Shown here one piece after another: positions 9,327-18,026 of a stretch of 64,000 nt of DNA. The stretch lies in the NCBI RefSeq assembly GCF_003610455.1, contig NZ_RAQK01000002.1, positions 1,148,317 through 1,212,316 of the forward strand, written 5' to 3'. Source of the DNA: Sulfitobacter guttiformis (lineage in GTDB: Bacteria > Pseudomonadota > Alphaproteobacteria > Rhodobacterales > Rhodobacteraceae). Under the pieces are notes generated by a model. It saw nothing but the letters and a program-made list of their open reading frames with translations. It ran no database searches and was not told the origin of the DNA. The translations under genes were made by a program, and so were the position numbers. Numbering within the stretch: the first letter of the stretch is position 1; each line of letters starts with the position of its first letter.

Positions 9327-9362
9327 GGCTGAGTTCGCCTGCGAAATCCTTTCAACTCAGCC
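9327..9362 (-). terminator. Inverted repeat after the diheme cytochrome gene
   Basis: GGCTGAGTT at 9327-9335 and AACTCAGCC at 9354-9362 form a perfect 9-bp stem with an 18-nt loop, 18 bases beyond the stop of the cytochrome gene. No clear T-run follows, so it may be a weak terminator or an RNA 3'-end stabiliser. Confidence 0.4.
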
Positions 9363-9379
9363 ATACAAGATCGAGGAAC

Positions 9380-9940
9380 TTAGTCGCTCTCGCAGGGCGT
9401 ACCTGCGGCAGCCCAGATTTCCAGATCCTGCGCCAGATCCTCGACGGAGCCAGGTGCGGGTGTGCGCCCTGCCCCTGGCACGAAGCCGTAGTTTACAAAG
9501 GCACTTGTGCGAACATGCTCAACCAACTCGACCAAATCAAAGCCGTCATTTGTGTCGGGGTTTCGCAACTGTGTGCAAACTTCGACGCTTGTTTTCCCAT
9601 GCCACGCAAGCTCGACTGGCGGCAGCCGCCAGGCATCATCGATTTGGGGAGCAGCATGGGGCATTGCATTTTTGCCATCTGTACTGATGTGACACACACG
9701 GCAGGGAATGCTCTCGGCGCCGATCCGGCTTTCGCCTGCGACGATGTTCATGCCGTGCGGACGGGCCTTACCATAGCCGAGGTCGTCCCATACAGGCCGC
9801 CCGCTGTCGCCCACATGGCAATTGGTACAGCGCGGATGCGAGGTTACGGCAAAGATGCGGTCCCATGCGGCGGCCCCGCCCTCTTGCGCTTGCGCGCCTG
9901 CGGGTAGGGCTGCAGCGAGGAGTAACGCGAGAAACCTCAT
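9380..9940 (-). CDS. Periplasmic diheme c-type cytochrome, partner of the molybdo-hydroxylase
   Basis: 186 residues with a clear Sec signal peptide ending around 'GAQAQ' (residue 19). Two heme-c attachment motifs are visible, CTNCH at 38-42 and CRVCH at 80-84. The start overlaps the stop of the upstream molybdopterin subunit gene by 4 bases, so expression is coupled. Because the 2Fe-2S and molybdenum subunits are encoded just upstream and the large subunit carries a Tat signal, this protein most likely takes electrons from the periplasmic hydroxylase to the respiratory chain. The remaining sequence has no other motif I recognise. Confidence 0.8.
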   Translation of the reverse strand: MRFLALLLAAALPAGAQAQEGGAAAWDRIFAVTSHPRCTNCHVGDSGRPVWDDLGYGKARPHGMNIVAGESRIGAESIPCRVCHISTDGKNAMPHAAPQIDDAWRLPPVELAWHGKTSVEVCTQLRNPDTNDGFDLVELVEHVRTSAFVNYGFVPGAGRTPAPGSVEDLAQDLEIWAAAGTPCESD

Positions 9941-12177
9941 ACGAAATCCACCGTGTTAAAAAATGGCATTTCGCGCAGGCGCGTGCCTGTTGCAGCAAAA
10001 ATCGCATTGGCCAGAGCGGGTGCTGCGGGCGGTACAGGAGGCTCGCCGATGCCGCGAATGGCGGGATTATTTTCGAGGCCTCGCACTTCGATCACAGGGC
10101 ACTGATGCATGCGCATCCCTTCAGCAAGGTGGTAATTGTCCTGCTCTGCACGTCCGTTTGAATAGGTGACTTCAGAATTCATCGCATGGCCCAAGCCCCA
10201 AATGACACCGCCCGCCACAATATTTTCGAAGTTAACCGGATCGACCACGCGGCCGACTTCGGCGGCGACCCAAACGCGGTCGATCCTGATGCCCGCATCG
10301 GTATCGGTCACTTCAACCACCTCCGCCACTGGCACCCCGAAGGAGGTGACAAGTGCAACGCCGCGTCCCTGTCGGGGCCCAAGAGGCGAGCCCCAATTGG
10401 ACATCTGTGCCACAGCTTCCAGTACGGCGCGGGCATCAGGGTCGTTTGCAAGACGCAAGCGTTCCCCCATCGGGTCGGCACCTGCCGCATGGATAAGCTC
10501 GTCCATAAAACTTTCAGCGAAGAAACCGGCAGAAGACGCGCCGACAGAACGCCATGATGAAGTAGGGGCCAATTCAGGCACGGCATAGGCACGCACGCGC
10601 AAGTTCGGCACGGCATAGCGCATGTTCCATGCTCCCGCTGCGATCTGCGTATCCGGCCCCGGCACAGGCGCACCGAGACGGCGAGATTGAGAGCGCGATG
10701 CCGAAACGGTTGCGATATCAAGGTCCAATGCGGTCACCTGACCATTCGCATGCGCACCACGCCCGCGTGCCATACCAATCTGGCGGTTATAATCCTGCGC
10801 AAAATCCTCTTCACGGCTGAAGGTGAGTTTGACCGGTGTGCCCATAACCGTGCGTGCAATGTCAACGGCGACATCGACATTGTCAAATTCCAGACGATGA
10901 CCAAAGCTTCCGCCAGCGTACTGGTTATGCAGATAGACCTGCTCTGTCTCCATCCCCAGACGCTTGGCGATGCGCTGCTGTGCAAAACCGGGGAGCTGGT
11001 GAGACACCCAGATATCCACACGCTCGGGCGTTACTTTTGCAACAGCACTTAGCGGCTCTAGCGGCTGGTGCGCCACGTAGGGGGCGCGGTATTCGGCCTC
11101 GACGGCCTGCACACCTTCCAGGGCGGCCTCGACGTCACCGTCATGACGCCACTCTTTATCCAACCGCTCGGGCGTAAAGGAAGCGGTGACGGCCTCCCAA
11201 TGCTGGGCCTGTTCGGCGGGAAACGGTGCCTCGTCCCACTCATAAATAATTTCGTCCAGCGCCCGAAAGGCCCGCCATGTGTTATCTGCAATCACCGCCA
11301 CACCATAAGGAAGCTCGACGATCTGCTTGAGGCCGCGCATCCCTTGGGCAGCAGAAGCATCGAAACTGCGCAGCGCGGCCCCCTTGCGCGGATTCATCCG
11401 CACAGAAGCATGTACCATGCCCTCCACCTTGAGATCGATGCCGTAGGTCTGCGCGCCAGTAGACTTATCGACAATATCCATCCGTTGGAGCGGTTTTCCA
11501 ATCAATCGCCATTGCGATGGATCCCGCAGCACGACCTCGGTGACAGGTTCAATCTGCGCCGCAGATGCGGCAAGGTCCGTATACTCTATGCGTGCACCAT
11601 CGGGTAGGATCACAGCACCGCGGGCGGTCTTGAGTTGGGTTACGTCAAGACCGGTTTGGATCGCTGCTGCTGCTTTGAGGGTTTCGCGTGCAACGGCGCC
11701 CGCCATCCGCAACTTGTCGAAACTGTCAGGCACCGAAGTAGAGCCGCCAGTCACCTGCGCGCCCAACACCTTCATCACAGCGCCCATCGTTGTGCGCATG
11801 GTTTGCGCGGCGAAGCTTTCGTCGTTGGACCGAAACGGCACTGCCTCGGCGGCGAGTGCGGTATTGTAATAGGCAGCGGCCGGCACGCCAGTGGTGGTCG
11901 TGATCTGGTCAAGATCGACGTCCAACTCCTCGGCGATAAGCATGGCCTGCATCGAGGCCGCGCCCTGTCCCAAATCGGTGTGCGGCGTCACGAAAGTGAT
12001 GCCGTCCTCATTAATCTTCACCCATGGGTTAAAAATCGCATCCCCTGCATGTGCACTGTTCAGCAGCGGATTGGCCGGATCGCGCTTGACCAGATAGGTG
12101 CCAAAAGCCACCCCGCCCAGAATTGCGGCAGAACCCACAAGAAAAGTGCGGCGCGCGATTGTTTTCATGCGACCCAT
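9937..12177 (-). CDS. iorB: Molybdopterin-binding subunit, isoquinoline 1-oxidoreductase beta type (xanthine oxidase family)
   Basis: 746 residues. The N-terminus 'RRTFLVGSAAILGG' is a twin-arginine signal, so the folded cofactor-loaded enzyme goes to the periplasm. The body matches the IorB-type large subunit, with motifs such as 'TPHTDLGQGA' near the N-terminus, 'APYVAHQPLEPL', 'GGSFGHRLE', 'SWRSVG' and 'RGIGEPPVPPAAPALANAI' at the C-terminus. It holds the molybdenum cofactor and hydroxylates an aldehyde or N-heterocycle. The gene starts 4 bases after the 2Fe-2S subunit gene; a second ATG three codons in is an alternative start. The substrate is unknown, since IorAB-like enzymes range from isoquinoline to simple aldehydes. 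Confidence 0.88.
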   Translation of the reverse strand: MGRMKTIARRTFLVGSAAILGGVAFGTYLVKRDPANPLLNSAHAGDAIFNPWVKINEDGITFVTPHTDLGQGAASMQAMLIAEELDVDLDQITTTTGVPAAAYYNTALAAEAVPFRSNDESFAAQTMRTTMGAVMKVLGAQVTGGSTSVPDSFDKLRMAGAVARETLKAAAAIQTGLDVTQLKTARGAVILPDGARIEYTDLAASAAQIEPVTEVVLRDPSQWRLIGKPLQRMDIVDKSTGAQTYGIDLKVEGMVHASVRMNPRKGAALRSFDASAAQGMRGLKQIVELPYGVAVIADNTWRAFRALDEIIYEWDEAPFPAEQAQHWEAVTASFTPERLDKEWRHDGDVEAALEGVQAVEAEYRAPYVAHQPLEPLSAVAKVTPERVDIWVSHQLPGFAQQRIAKRLGMETEQVYLHNQYAGGSFGHRLEFDNVDVAVDIARTVMGTPVKLTFSREEDFAQDYNRQIGMARGRGAHANGQVTALDLDIATVSASRSQSRRLGAPVPGPDTQIAAGAWNMRYAVPNLRVRAYAVPELAPTSSWRSVGASSAGFFAESFMDELIHAAGADPMGERLRLANDPDARAVLEAVAQMSNWGSPLGPRQGRGVALVTSFGVPVAEVVEVTDTDAGIRIDRVWVAAEVGRVVDPVNFENIVAGGVIWGLGHAMNSEVTYSNGRAEQDNYHLAEGMRMHQCPVIEVRGLENNPAIRGIGEPPVPPAAPALANAIFAATGTRLREMPFFNTVDFV

Positions 12178-12180
12178 GGC

Positions 12181-12639
12181 TCAGGCTCCCTGCAATTTGG
12201 TTGCGGCGGTTTTGATGGCGGCGCGGATGCGCGGATAGGTTCCGCAGCGGCACAAATTACCACTCATCGCTTGATCAATCTGAGCGTCCGTAGGCTCGGC
12301 GTTCAGATCAAGAAAGCTGGCGGCCTGCATGATTTGGCCGGACTGGCAGTAGCCGCATTGGGCCACTTGATGTTCGATCCAAGCAGACTGCACTGCGTGC
12401 AACGCCTCGGCCGTGCCCAGCCCCTCGATGGTGGTGATTTCGCCATCAACATCCCCCGCCGAAAGTTGGCATGACCGCACGGCCACGCCGTCAACATGCA
12501 CAGTGCACGCACCACATTGCGCGATGCCGCAGCCATATTTGACGCCCGTGATCCCCAGCTCGTCGCGCAGGACCCACAGCAGGGGCATGTCATCCTCGAC
12601 GTCCACCTCGTGGGAATTTCCGTTAACTGTAAGTTTCAT
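12181..12639 (-). CDS. iorA: 2Fe-2S subunit, isoquinoline 1-oxidoreductase alpha type
   Basis: 152 residues. The N-terminal plant-type ferredoxin domain holds '[15 protein letters not shown]', and the C-terminal four-helix domain holds 'CGYCQSGQI' and 'CRCGTYPRI'. These are the eight cysteines of the two [2Fe-2S] clusters of xanthine-oxidase-family small subunits. It has no signal of its own and is presumably exported together with the Tat-dependent large subunit. It precedes iorB by 3 bases and carries electrons from the Mo centre to the cytochrome encoded third. Confidence 0.9.
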   Translation of the reverse strand: MKLTVNGNSHEVDVEDDMPLLWVLRDELGITGVKYGCGIAQCGACTVHVDGVAVRSCQLSAGDVDGEITTIEGLGTAEALHAVQSAWIEHQVAQCGYCQSGQIMQAASFLDLNAEPTDAQIDQAMSGNLCRCGTYPRIRAAIKTAATKLQGA

Positions 12640-12664
12640 AGCATCGCACCTCAGGACAGGTCGT

Positions 12665-13441
12665 TTATTTATATTGCATCCGCTCGATCAGTTTGAGCAC
12701 GAGACGGCGCGGCAAAAGCGGTATTAACCAATTGACCACAAAGCCGAGCGGTTGTTCGTTCACGGCCACCAGCGCACCCCGAAACATAGCATCGTAGCCG
12801 TATTTCGCCACAAAAGCAGGTGTTTTACCGCCATCCGCCACCAGTTTCGTACCATGCAGATCGGCGCGATCCGCAAAGCCGGTTTTGACATATCCGGGTG
12901 CCAGAACCGTGACCGTAACACCCTGCGGGCGCATTTCATGGTCCAGTGCCTGCGAAAAGCTTTGTACAAATGCCTTTGTGGCAAAATAAACCGCCTGCAA
13001 CGGGCCAGGCATGAAGCCGGCAGTAGATCCTACATTAAGGATCCGGCCTTGCGCGCGTCTCGCCATATCGCGACCAAAGTGATGGCTGAGCTTGACCAGT
13101 GCCTTTACGTTGAGATCGATCATCGCCATCTCTTCGTCAATGGAGCGGTCGATATGCCGCCCGCGTCCGCCAAAACCTGCATTATTGATCAAAATGTCGA
13201 TAGGAACGCCCAATTCGGCAACTCGCGCAATTAATTCCGCAGCGCCCTGATGGCTGCCCAAATCAACCGCTACAACATGCGCTTTGATTCCGTGTGCGTC
13301 CTCCAACTCGGCGGACAGCGCCTTGAGCTTACCCTCTGAGCGGGCGGTCAGGACGACATCACCACCCTTACTTGCGTGATAGCGGGCAAATTCGGTGCCA
13401 ATTCCGGACGATGCGCCGGTGATGAGGGCAGTATTAGACAT
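12665..13441 (-). CDS. Short-chain dehydrogenase/reductase
   Basis: 258 residues, start at the ATG at 13441 ('[15 protein letters not shown]'), which has GGAG upstream. The classical SDR cofactor motif TGASSGIG is at the N-terminus, the structural NNAG motif is in the middle, and the active site is 'YFATK' (Tyr-x-x-x-Lys). The C-terminus '[21 protein letters not shown]' resembles DltE-like SDRs. NAD(P)-dependent oxidation or reduction of a hydroxyl/keto group is expected; the substrate is not evident. It lies 25 bp upstream of iorA on the same strand and could be the first gene of that operon. Confidence 0.85.
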   Translation of the reverse strand: MSNTALITGASSGIGTEFARYHASKGGDVVLTARSEGKLKALSAELEDAHGIKAHVVAVDLGSHQGAAELIARVAELGVPIDILINNAGFGGRGRHIDRSIDEEMAMIDLNVKALVKLSHHFGRDMARRAQGRILNVGSTAGFMPGPLQAVYFATKAFVQSFSQALDHEMRPQGVTVTVLAPGYVKTGFADRADLHGTKLVADGGKTPAFVAKYGYDAMFRGALVAVNEQPLGFVVNWLIPLLPRRLVLKLIERMQYK

Positions 13442-13555
13442 GTAAACTCCGACATCTGGGCAGCCTCTTGGCCGACCTTTCAATTGCCGTCTGGTCTATC
13501 ATGAATGGTCACTTGCGCAACAGTAACGGGGGCGCGGGCCCTGCTTACCTTGCGC

Positions 13556-13590
13556 AACAGGCGCGCCGCTTGCGGGGGGCGCGCCTGTTT
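13556..13590 (-). terminator. Strong hairpin downstream of formaldehyde dehydrogenase
   Basis: AACAGGCGCGCC at 13556-13567 and GGCGCGCCTGTT at 13578-13589 form a perfect 12-bp, GC-rich stem with a 10-nt loop. It is 38 bases past the adhC stop. The minus-strand 3' side has only TGTT, so it may terminate inefficiently or bidirectionally. Confidence 0.55.
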
Positions 13591-13627
13591 GATGGCTTGT
13601 GTCTTTGATTGTCTCCTGCGGCCTCGC

Positions 13628-14743
13628 TCAAAACTCGACAACAGCGCGGATCGATTTCCCCTCGTGCATCAGATCGAAGCCTTCGTTGATCTGATCAAGT
13701 GTGAGCTTGTGCGTGATCATGGGATCAATCTCGATCTTGCCGGTCATGTACCAATCGACAATCTTTGGTACATCGGTGCGGCCTTTTGCACCGCCAAAGG
13801 CCGTCCCGCGCCAGACACGCCCCGTCACCAGTTGGAAGGGCCGGGTAGAAATCTCGGCACCCGCAGGGGCAACACCGATAATGATGCTTTCGCCCCAGCC
13901 TTTATGCGCCGCTTCGAGAGCGGTGCGCATGACTTTTGTGTTTCCGGTTGCATCAAAAGTATAATCAGCGCCGCCCCCGGTCAGCTCGACCAGATGCGCG
14001 ACGAGATCGCCCTCAACTTTTGACGGATTAACGAAGTCGGTCATGCCGAAATAGGTTCCCACCTCTTGCTTGTCATCGTTCAGGTCAACGCCAACGATCT
14101 GGTCTGCACCCGCAAGGCGCAAACCCTGAATTACGTTGAGGCCAATGCCGCCCAGACCGAAAACAATGCAGCGGGCGCCAATCTCGACCTTGGCCGTATT
14201 AATCACTGCACCGATCCCCGTGGTCACCCCGCAGCCGATGTAGCAGATTTTATCAAATGGCGCGTCCTTGCGCACCTTTGCCAATGCAATCTCGGGCACG
14301 ACAGTATGGTTCGCAAAGGTAGAGCATCCCATGTAATGATGGATGGGCGTGCCATCGAGCATCGAGAAACGCGTGGTGCCATCGGGTAACTGACCGCGAC
14401 CTTGCGTGATACGGATCTTCTGGCAAAGGTTGGTTTTTCCAGACAGGCAATACTCGCATTCGCGGCACTCGGGCGTGTAAAGCGGGATAACGTGATCACC
14501 CACTTCAAGGGTGGTCACCCCTTCACCCACTTCCATCACGATGCCCGCACCCTCGTGGCCAAGAATGCAGGGAAAGATGCCTTCGGGATCATCGCCCGAG
14601 CGGGTAAATTCGTCGGTGTGGCACAGCCCGGTTGCTTTAATCTCGACCAAGACCTCGCCACGCTTTGGTCCCTCAAGGTTTACCTCCATGATTTCAAGAG
14701 GTTTTCCTGCCTCGACGGCAACGGCGGCGCGGGTTCTCATCAT
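13628..14743 (-). CDS. adhC: S-(hydroxymethyl)glutathione dehydrogenase / class III alcohol dehydrogenase
   Basis: 371 residues from the ATG at 14743 with GGAGAG 5 bases upstream. The catalytic zinc ligands are in 'LCHTDEF' and 'LGHEGAGIV', and the structural zinc site is the Cys cluster 'CRECEYCLSGKTNLC'. The Rossmann motif 'GLGGIGLNVIQG' binds NAD. Sequence character matches glutathione-dependent formaldehyde dehydrogenase (FlhA/AdhC), which oxidises S-hydroxymethylglutathione to S-formylglutathione and reduces S-nitrosoglutathione. No S-formylglutathione hydrolase gene lies beside it. A run of ten G lies about 70 bp upstream of the start. Confidence 0.93.
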   Translation of the reverse strand: MMRTRAAVAVEAGKPLEIMEVNLEGPKRGEVLVEIKATGLCHTDEFTRSGDDPEGIFPCILGHEGAGIVMEVGEGVTTLEVGDHVIPLYTPECRECEYCLSGKTNLCQKIRITQGRGQLPDGTTRFSMLDGTPIHHYMGCSTFANHTVVPEIALAKVRKDAPFDKICYIGCGVTTGIGAVINTAKVEIGARCIVFGLGGIGLNVIQGLRLAGADQIVGVDLNDDKQEVGTYFGMTDFVNPSKVEGDLVAHLVELTGGGADYTFDATGNTKVMRTALEAAHKGWGESIIIGVAPAGAEISTRPFQLVTGRVWRGTAFGGAKGRTDVPKIVDWYMTGKIEIDPMITHKLTLDQINEGFDLMHEGKSIRAVVEF

Positions 14744-14810
14744 GGTATCTCTCCTCAAAATATTCGCCCCACAGGGCCTAAAGGGGGCGGTTTTGTCAAG
14801 CAGGTCACGC

Positions 14811-14820
14811 GGGGGGGGGG
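14811..14820. repeat. Homopolymeric G10 tract
   Basis: Ten consecutive G, preceded by CGC, in the spacer between the mrp operon terminator and the start of the formaldehyde dehydrogenase gene. It is upstream of that gene on the minus strand (read as C10). Such tracts can slip, and they are also common places for sequencing errors. Confidence 0.8.
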
Positions 14821-14882
14821 CATGGCTCCGCACCAGGCACCAGAAAAAACCCCCTGCCCTACTGTCCCAGACTTCCCGTCAA

Positions 14883-14912
14883 GAAACGCAAGGGCGCGTG
14901 CCCTTGCGCTTT
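14883..14912 (-). terminator. Rho-independent terminator of the mrp operon
   Basis: On the minus strand CGCAAGGGC pairs with GCCCTTGCG (14887-14895 and 14900-14908, 4-nt loop), followed by TTTCTT. It sits 15 bases after the mnhG stop codon, as expected for the end of the seven-gene operon. Confidence 0.75.
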
Positions 14913-14922
14913 TCGCTACGTT

Positions 14923-15336
14923 CTAGACTTTGGTGATAACCGGATCTGAGGGGGCTGGCAGGTCAGGCTCGACCTCAGTGTAATCGGGCGCATCGAAAGT
15001 GGCCCATTTTTCGCCCTCCGGCAGTTCGGGCGGCATGTCACAGGACCGAAGGTGCATATTCACTTTTGCAATAAAATGCGCGGAAATCGGGGCGGTAACG
15101 AACAGGAAACCCATTACAAGCAGCTCTTGAATTGCACCGTTGTTAAATACCCCATTATAGATCACCGAGGCTAATAGAAGCGCGCCGATCCCGATGGTTC
15201 CGACCTTTGTGGGGGCATGCAGACGCGTCATGCTATCGTTGAATTTGAGCAGGCCAATCGCCCCAACGAGAGTAAAGCCTGCACCAACCACAAGGCAAAA
15301 TATGACAGCGTAGATTGCGATAATTTCATACATCAT
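14923..15336 (-). CDS. mnhG: Monovalent cation/H+ antiporter subunit G
   Basis: 137 residues with three predicted membrane helices. The central 'DSMTRLHAPTKVGTIGIGALLLASV' block is diagnostic of MnhG/MrpG/PhaG. The C-terminal ~40 residues are a hydrophilic Pro/Asp/Glu-rich tail. It is the last gene of the mrp operon and overlaps mnhF by 4 bases. It forms part of the membrane complex that exchanges Na+ or K+ for protons and supports pH and salt homeostasis. Confidence 0.92.
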   Translation of the reverse strand: MMYEIIAIYAVIFCLVVGAGFTLVGAIGLLKFNDSMTRLHAPTKVGTIGIGALLLASVIYNGVFNNGAIQELLVMGFLFVTAPISAHFIAKVNMHLRSCDMPPELPEGEKWATFDAPDYTEVEPDLPAPSDPVITKV

Positions 15337-15620
15337 TCGATGATGTCCCCCCGCAAAATGAACCGTGCGTAAGCTACGGTCGAGACAAAACCCAGCATCG
15401 CAATGATCAGCGAAGCCTCGAAATAAATCCGCGTACCCTGCGACAGCCCCATAAGTACAATCAGGCCAATCGCATTCACCACCATGGTATCAAGCGCCAG
15501 AATACGGTCTCCGGTACCGGGTCCGATCAAAACGCGGACCATCGACAAAATCTGGCACAAGCCGACGATTACAAACGCCAGTATGAGCGCGTAATCCATC
15601 AGTTCGGTTGCAAGGGTCAT
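15333..15620 (-). CDS. mnhF: Monovalent cation/H+ antiporter subunit F
   Basis: 95 residues, three membrane helices. The 'RVLIGPGTGDRILALDTMVVNAIGLIVL' region is the conserved MnhF/PhaF signature. Start and stop overlap the neighbouring mnhE and mnhG genes by 4 bases each, so the subunits are translationally coupled. Confidence 0.92.
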   Translation of the reverse strand: MTLATELMDYALILAFVIVGLCQILSMVRVLIGPGTGDRILALDTMVVNAIGLIVLMGLSQGTRIYFEASLIIAMLGFVSTVAYARFILRGDIIE

Positions 15621-16117
15621 ACAAAAATCTCCTTCAATCGGGCCTCATAGCGGTTTTTAATTTCGTCGCGTTCGGCATCAGGGTCTTCGGTGTGCAGGAC
15701 ATGCACCAACAGGTAGTGGCCGCTCTGCGACAGATCCGCCGAAACGGTGCCGGGGGTCAGCGTGATAGTACCGGCCAGCAGTGTAATCGCCTCCGGAGCG
15801 CGCAGATCCAGGGGGATGGTGATCCACGCAGGCTTAAGCTTGGAATTGGGGACCGAAAGGACAATCCAGGCGACCTGAATGTTGGCCACGATGATGTCCC
15901 ACATCACCATCAACGTATAGCTGATCATCTTCACCGCGCGAAAGCCGACTGGCCGCTCGGGCCAGAAAGCGGCAGTCACGCGCGCGATGATAATGCCCAG
16001 GATCAGGCCGAACACGACCATCCCCGCGGTTAAGTCGTTTTGCAAAAGCGTCCAGACAACCGCCAGAAGTATCGTCAGCAGCGGGTGCGGAAAGAGCCAG
16101 TTGAACATTCGTGCCAT
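15617..16117 (-). CDS. mnhE: Monovalent cation/H+ antiporter subunit E
   Basis: 166 residues. The ATG at 16117 is preferred because AAGGAG lies 9 bases upstream; the frame running up to 16165 overlaps mnhD and is unlikely. It has N-terminal membrane helices and the conserved MnhE segments 'VANIQVAWIVL', 'PDAERDE' and 'TLTPGTVSADL'. It belongs to the Mrp complex, coupled to mnhF downstream and 1 base from the mnhD stop upstream. Confidence 0.92.
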   Translation of the reverse strand: MARMFNWLFPHPLLTILLAVVWTLLQNDLTAGMVVFGLILGIIIARVTAAFWPERPVGFRAVKMISYTLMVMWDIIVANIQVAWIVLSVPNSKLKPAWITIPLDLRAPEAITLLAGTITLTPGTVSADLSQSGHYLLVHVLHTEDPDAERDEIKNRYEARLKEIFV

Positions 16118-16118
16118 T

Positions 16119-17687
16119 CTAGTGATCTCCTTCTTTGGCTGTCGCATCCGCACCATCCTTGCCACCGCTCATTTTGCCTGACGTGCCTAGAACTGTGGCG
16201 ATGTATGTGTCAGGCGCAAAGAGTTGGGCCGCTGTCGCGGTGGTATAGCCGTACATGCGACCGGCAAATACCGTATGCGCGACCAGCAGCGCCAGCAGGC
16301 CGGCCACGGCGACAAACGACAGCGCGGCGGGCGCACTTCGGCCCGCAGGTGGCACAGGGGCTCCATCAGATTGTGCCTTCCAGAACAGGACAGATCCTGC
16401 CCGCGCAAAACCAACGACACTGATCAGGCTGGAAATCAATACGACCGCCCAGACCATGACTGCCGAAGGCGTATCGAAGGAGGCATTCAGCACCATAAGC
16501 TTACCCACAAAGCCCGACAGGGGCGGCAGGCCGGTCATAGCGATAGCGGCAACCATAAACAGCGCAGCGATCAAAGCGGCTCCCATCACGGGTGCCTCTG
16601 TCCGCAGTTCCAGATGACCGCGGCTTTTGCGTACCAGATCAACAATCAGGAAAAGTGCACCCGCGGCTAGCGTTGAATGGACCATATAATAAAGCGCCGA
16701 CGCCATGCTCTCTTGTGTGAACAAGGCGATCGCCACCATCACCATCCCCATCGAGCTGATGACAGAAAAGGCCACAAGCCGGTCGAGCTTTTTCGCGGCG
16801 AGAACACCGATCGCACCCACCGCCAGCGACAGCAGCGCCACCGGCAGGAGCCATGTGCCATGCAGGCCTGCAGTGGCCTCAAGGTCGACAGGAAAGATCA
16901 TCGTATACACACGGATGATCGCATAGGCGCCCACTTTGGTCATAATCGCAAACAGCGCGGCCACGGGCGGAGGTGCTTCGGCATAGGAGCTGGGCAGCCA
17001 GAAGTGCAGCGGAACCACAGCCGCCTTTATCGCGAAGACAAGGATCAAAAGAACCGCCGCAACCCGGATGCCCACAGTCTCGTTTGCGGTAATCATCTGG
17101 GCGCGCTGTGCCAGATCAGCCATATTGAGCGTGCCCGTTTCTGCATAGATCGCGCCCAGAGCAAACAGAAACAAGGTTGAGCCGAGGAGATTGAACAGAA
17201 CATATTGCACGCCTGCGCGCAGCCGCGCATTGCCACCAGCGTGTATCATCAAACCATAAGACGCAATCAGAAGAACTTCGAAGAACACGAACAGGTTAAA
17301 CAAATCCCCCGTCAGGAAAGCGCCCGCAATTCCCATCAGTTGAAACTGGAACAGCACATGGAAGTGGCGTCCCCGCTCGTCCCACCGCGATCCGATCGCG
17401 TAGAGCAGCACAAACAACGCCAGCACCGCCAACAGAAGGACCATCATCGTGCTCAGCCGGTCGCCCACCAGCACGATACCAAACGGAGCCGCCCAATCAC
17501 CGAGCTTATAAAGCATGACAGTGCCGTCAGATGTTTCGATTACGAGGCCAAGTGCCATCGCGATCATGGCAAGCACGCCTGCCACCGAGAACACCCGCTG
17601 AATGCCCATATGATAGCGCGCCGCGAGGATAATAAACGGCGCAAGCATAGCCGGTAGAACAACCGGCATAATCAACCAATGATTCAT
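16119..17687 (-). CDS. mnhD: Monovalent cation/H+ antiporter subunit D (NADH-quinone oxidoreductase ND2/4/5-like)
   Basis: 522 residues, about 14 membrane helices. It belongs to the proton-translocating NuoL/M/N-like family. Features include 'KAAVVPLHFWLPSSYAEAPPPVAALFAIMTKVG' (the conserved lysine-containing loop, shortened here to key parts) and the following Lys/His-bearing helices. In Mrp complexes MnhD and MnhA provide the proton path. It overlaps mnhC by 4 bases. Confidence 0.93.
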   Translation of the reverse strand: MNHWLIMPVVLPAMLAPFIILAARYHMGIQRVFSVAGVLAMIAMALGLVIETSDGTVMLYKLGDWAAPFGIVLVGDRLSTMMVLLLAVLALFVLLYAIGSRWDERGRHFHVLFQFQLMGIAGAFLTGDLFNLFVFFEVLLIASYGLMIHAGGNARLRAGVQYVLFNLLGSTLFLFALGAIYAETGTLNMADLAQRAQMITANETVGIRVAAVLLILVFAIKAAVVPLHFWLPSSYAEAPPPVAALFAIMTKVGAYAIIRVYTMIFPVDLEATAGLHGTWLLPVALLSLAVGAIGVLAAKKLDRLVAFSVISSMGMVMVAIALFTQESMASALYYMVHSTLAAGALFLIVDLVRKSRGHLELRTEAPVMGAALIAALFMVAAIAMTGLPPLSGFVGKLMVLNASFDTPSAVMVWAVVLISSLISVVGFARAGSVLFWKAQSDGAPVPPAGRSAPAALSFVAVAGLLALLVAHTVFAGRMYGYTTATAAQLFAPDTYIATVLGTSGKMSGGKDGADATAKEGDH

Positions 17688-18025
17688 GTCGCGTCCTTCC
17701 CTGTGCTGGGCTGATCGTCGATATGATCATCGTCCGTCCCCAGGTACGCCCCCAGTGCGATCATCACCACCACGGCTGTCATGCCGAATGAAATCACGAT
17801 CGCAGTCAGTACGAGAGCCTGTGGTAAAGGATCTGAGTATGTGGTCGCGTCGGTCAGGATCGGCGGCGCGCCAATCGTCAGACGCCCCGAGGCAAACAAA
17901 AACACATTTACCGCATAAGTGAGGAGCGACACCCCGAGGATCACCGGAAATGTCCGCATGCGCAGCACCAGATACAGGCCTCCTGCGGTGAGAATACCGA
18001 TAGCGGTTGCAACAAGGAATTCCAT
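17684..18025 (-). CDS. mnhC: Monovalent cation/H+ antiporter subunit C (NuoK-like)
   Basis: 113 residues with three membrane helices, resembling NuoK/MnhC. 'GGLYLVLRMRTFPVILGVSL' and 'DPLPQALVLTAIVISFGMTA' are the two conserved helices, the latter with the typical 'DPLPQALVLTAIVI' signature. It lies 1 base downstream of mnhA and overlaps mnhD by 4 bases. Confidence 0.93.
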   Translation of the reverse strand: MEFLVATAIGILTAGGLYLVLRMRTFPVILGVSLLTYAVNVFLFASGRLTIGAPPILTDATTYSDPLPQALVLTAIVISFGMTAVVVMIALGAYLGTDDDHIDDQPSTGKDAT

Positions 18026-18026
18026 G

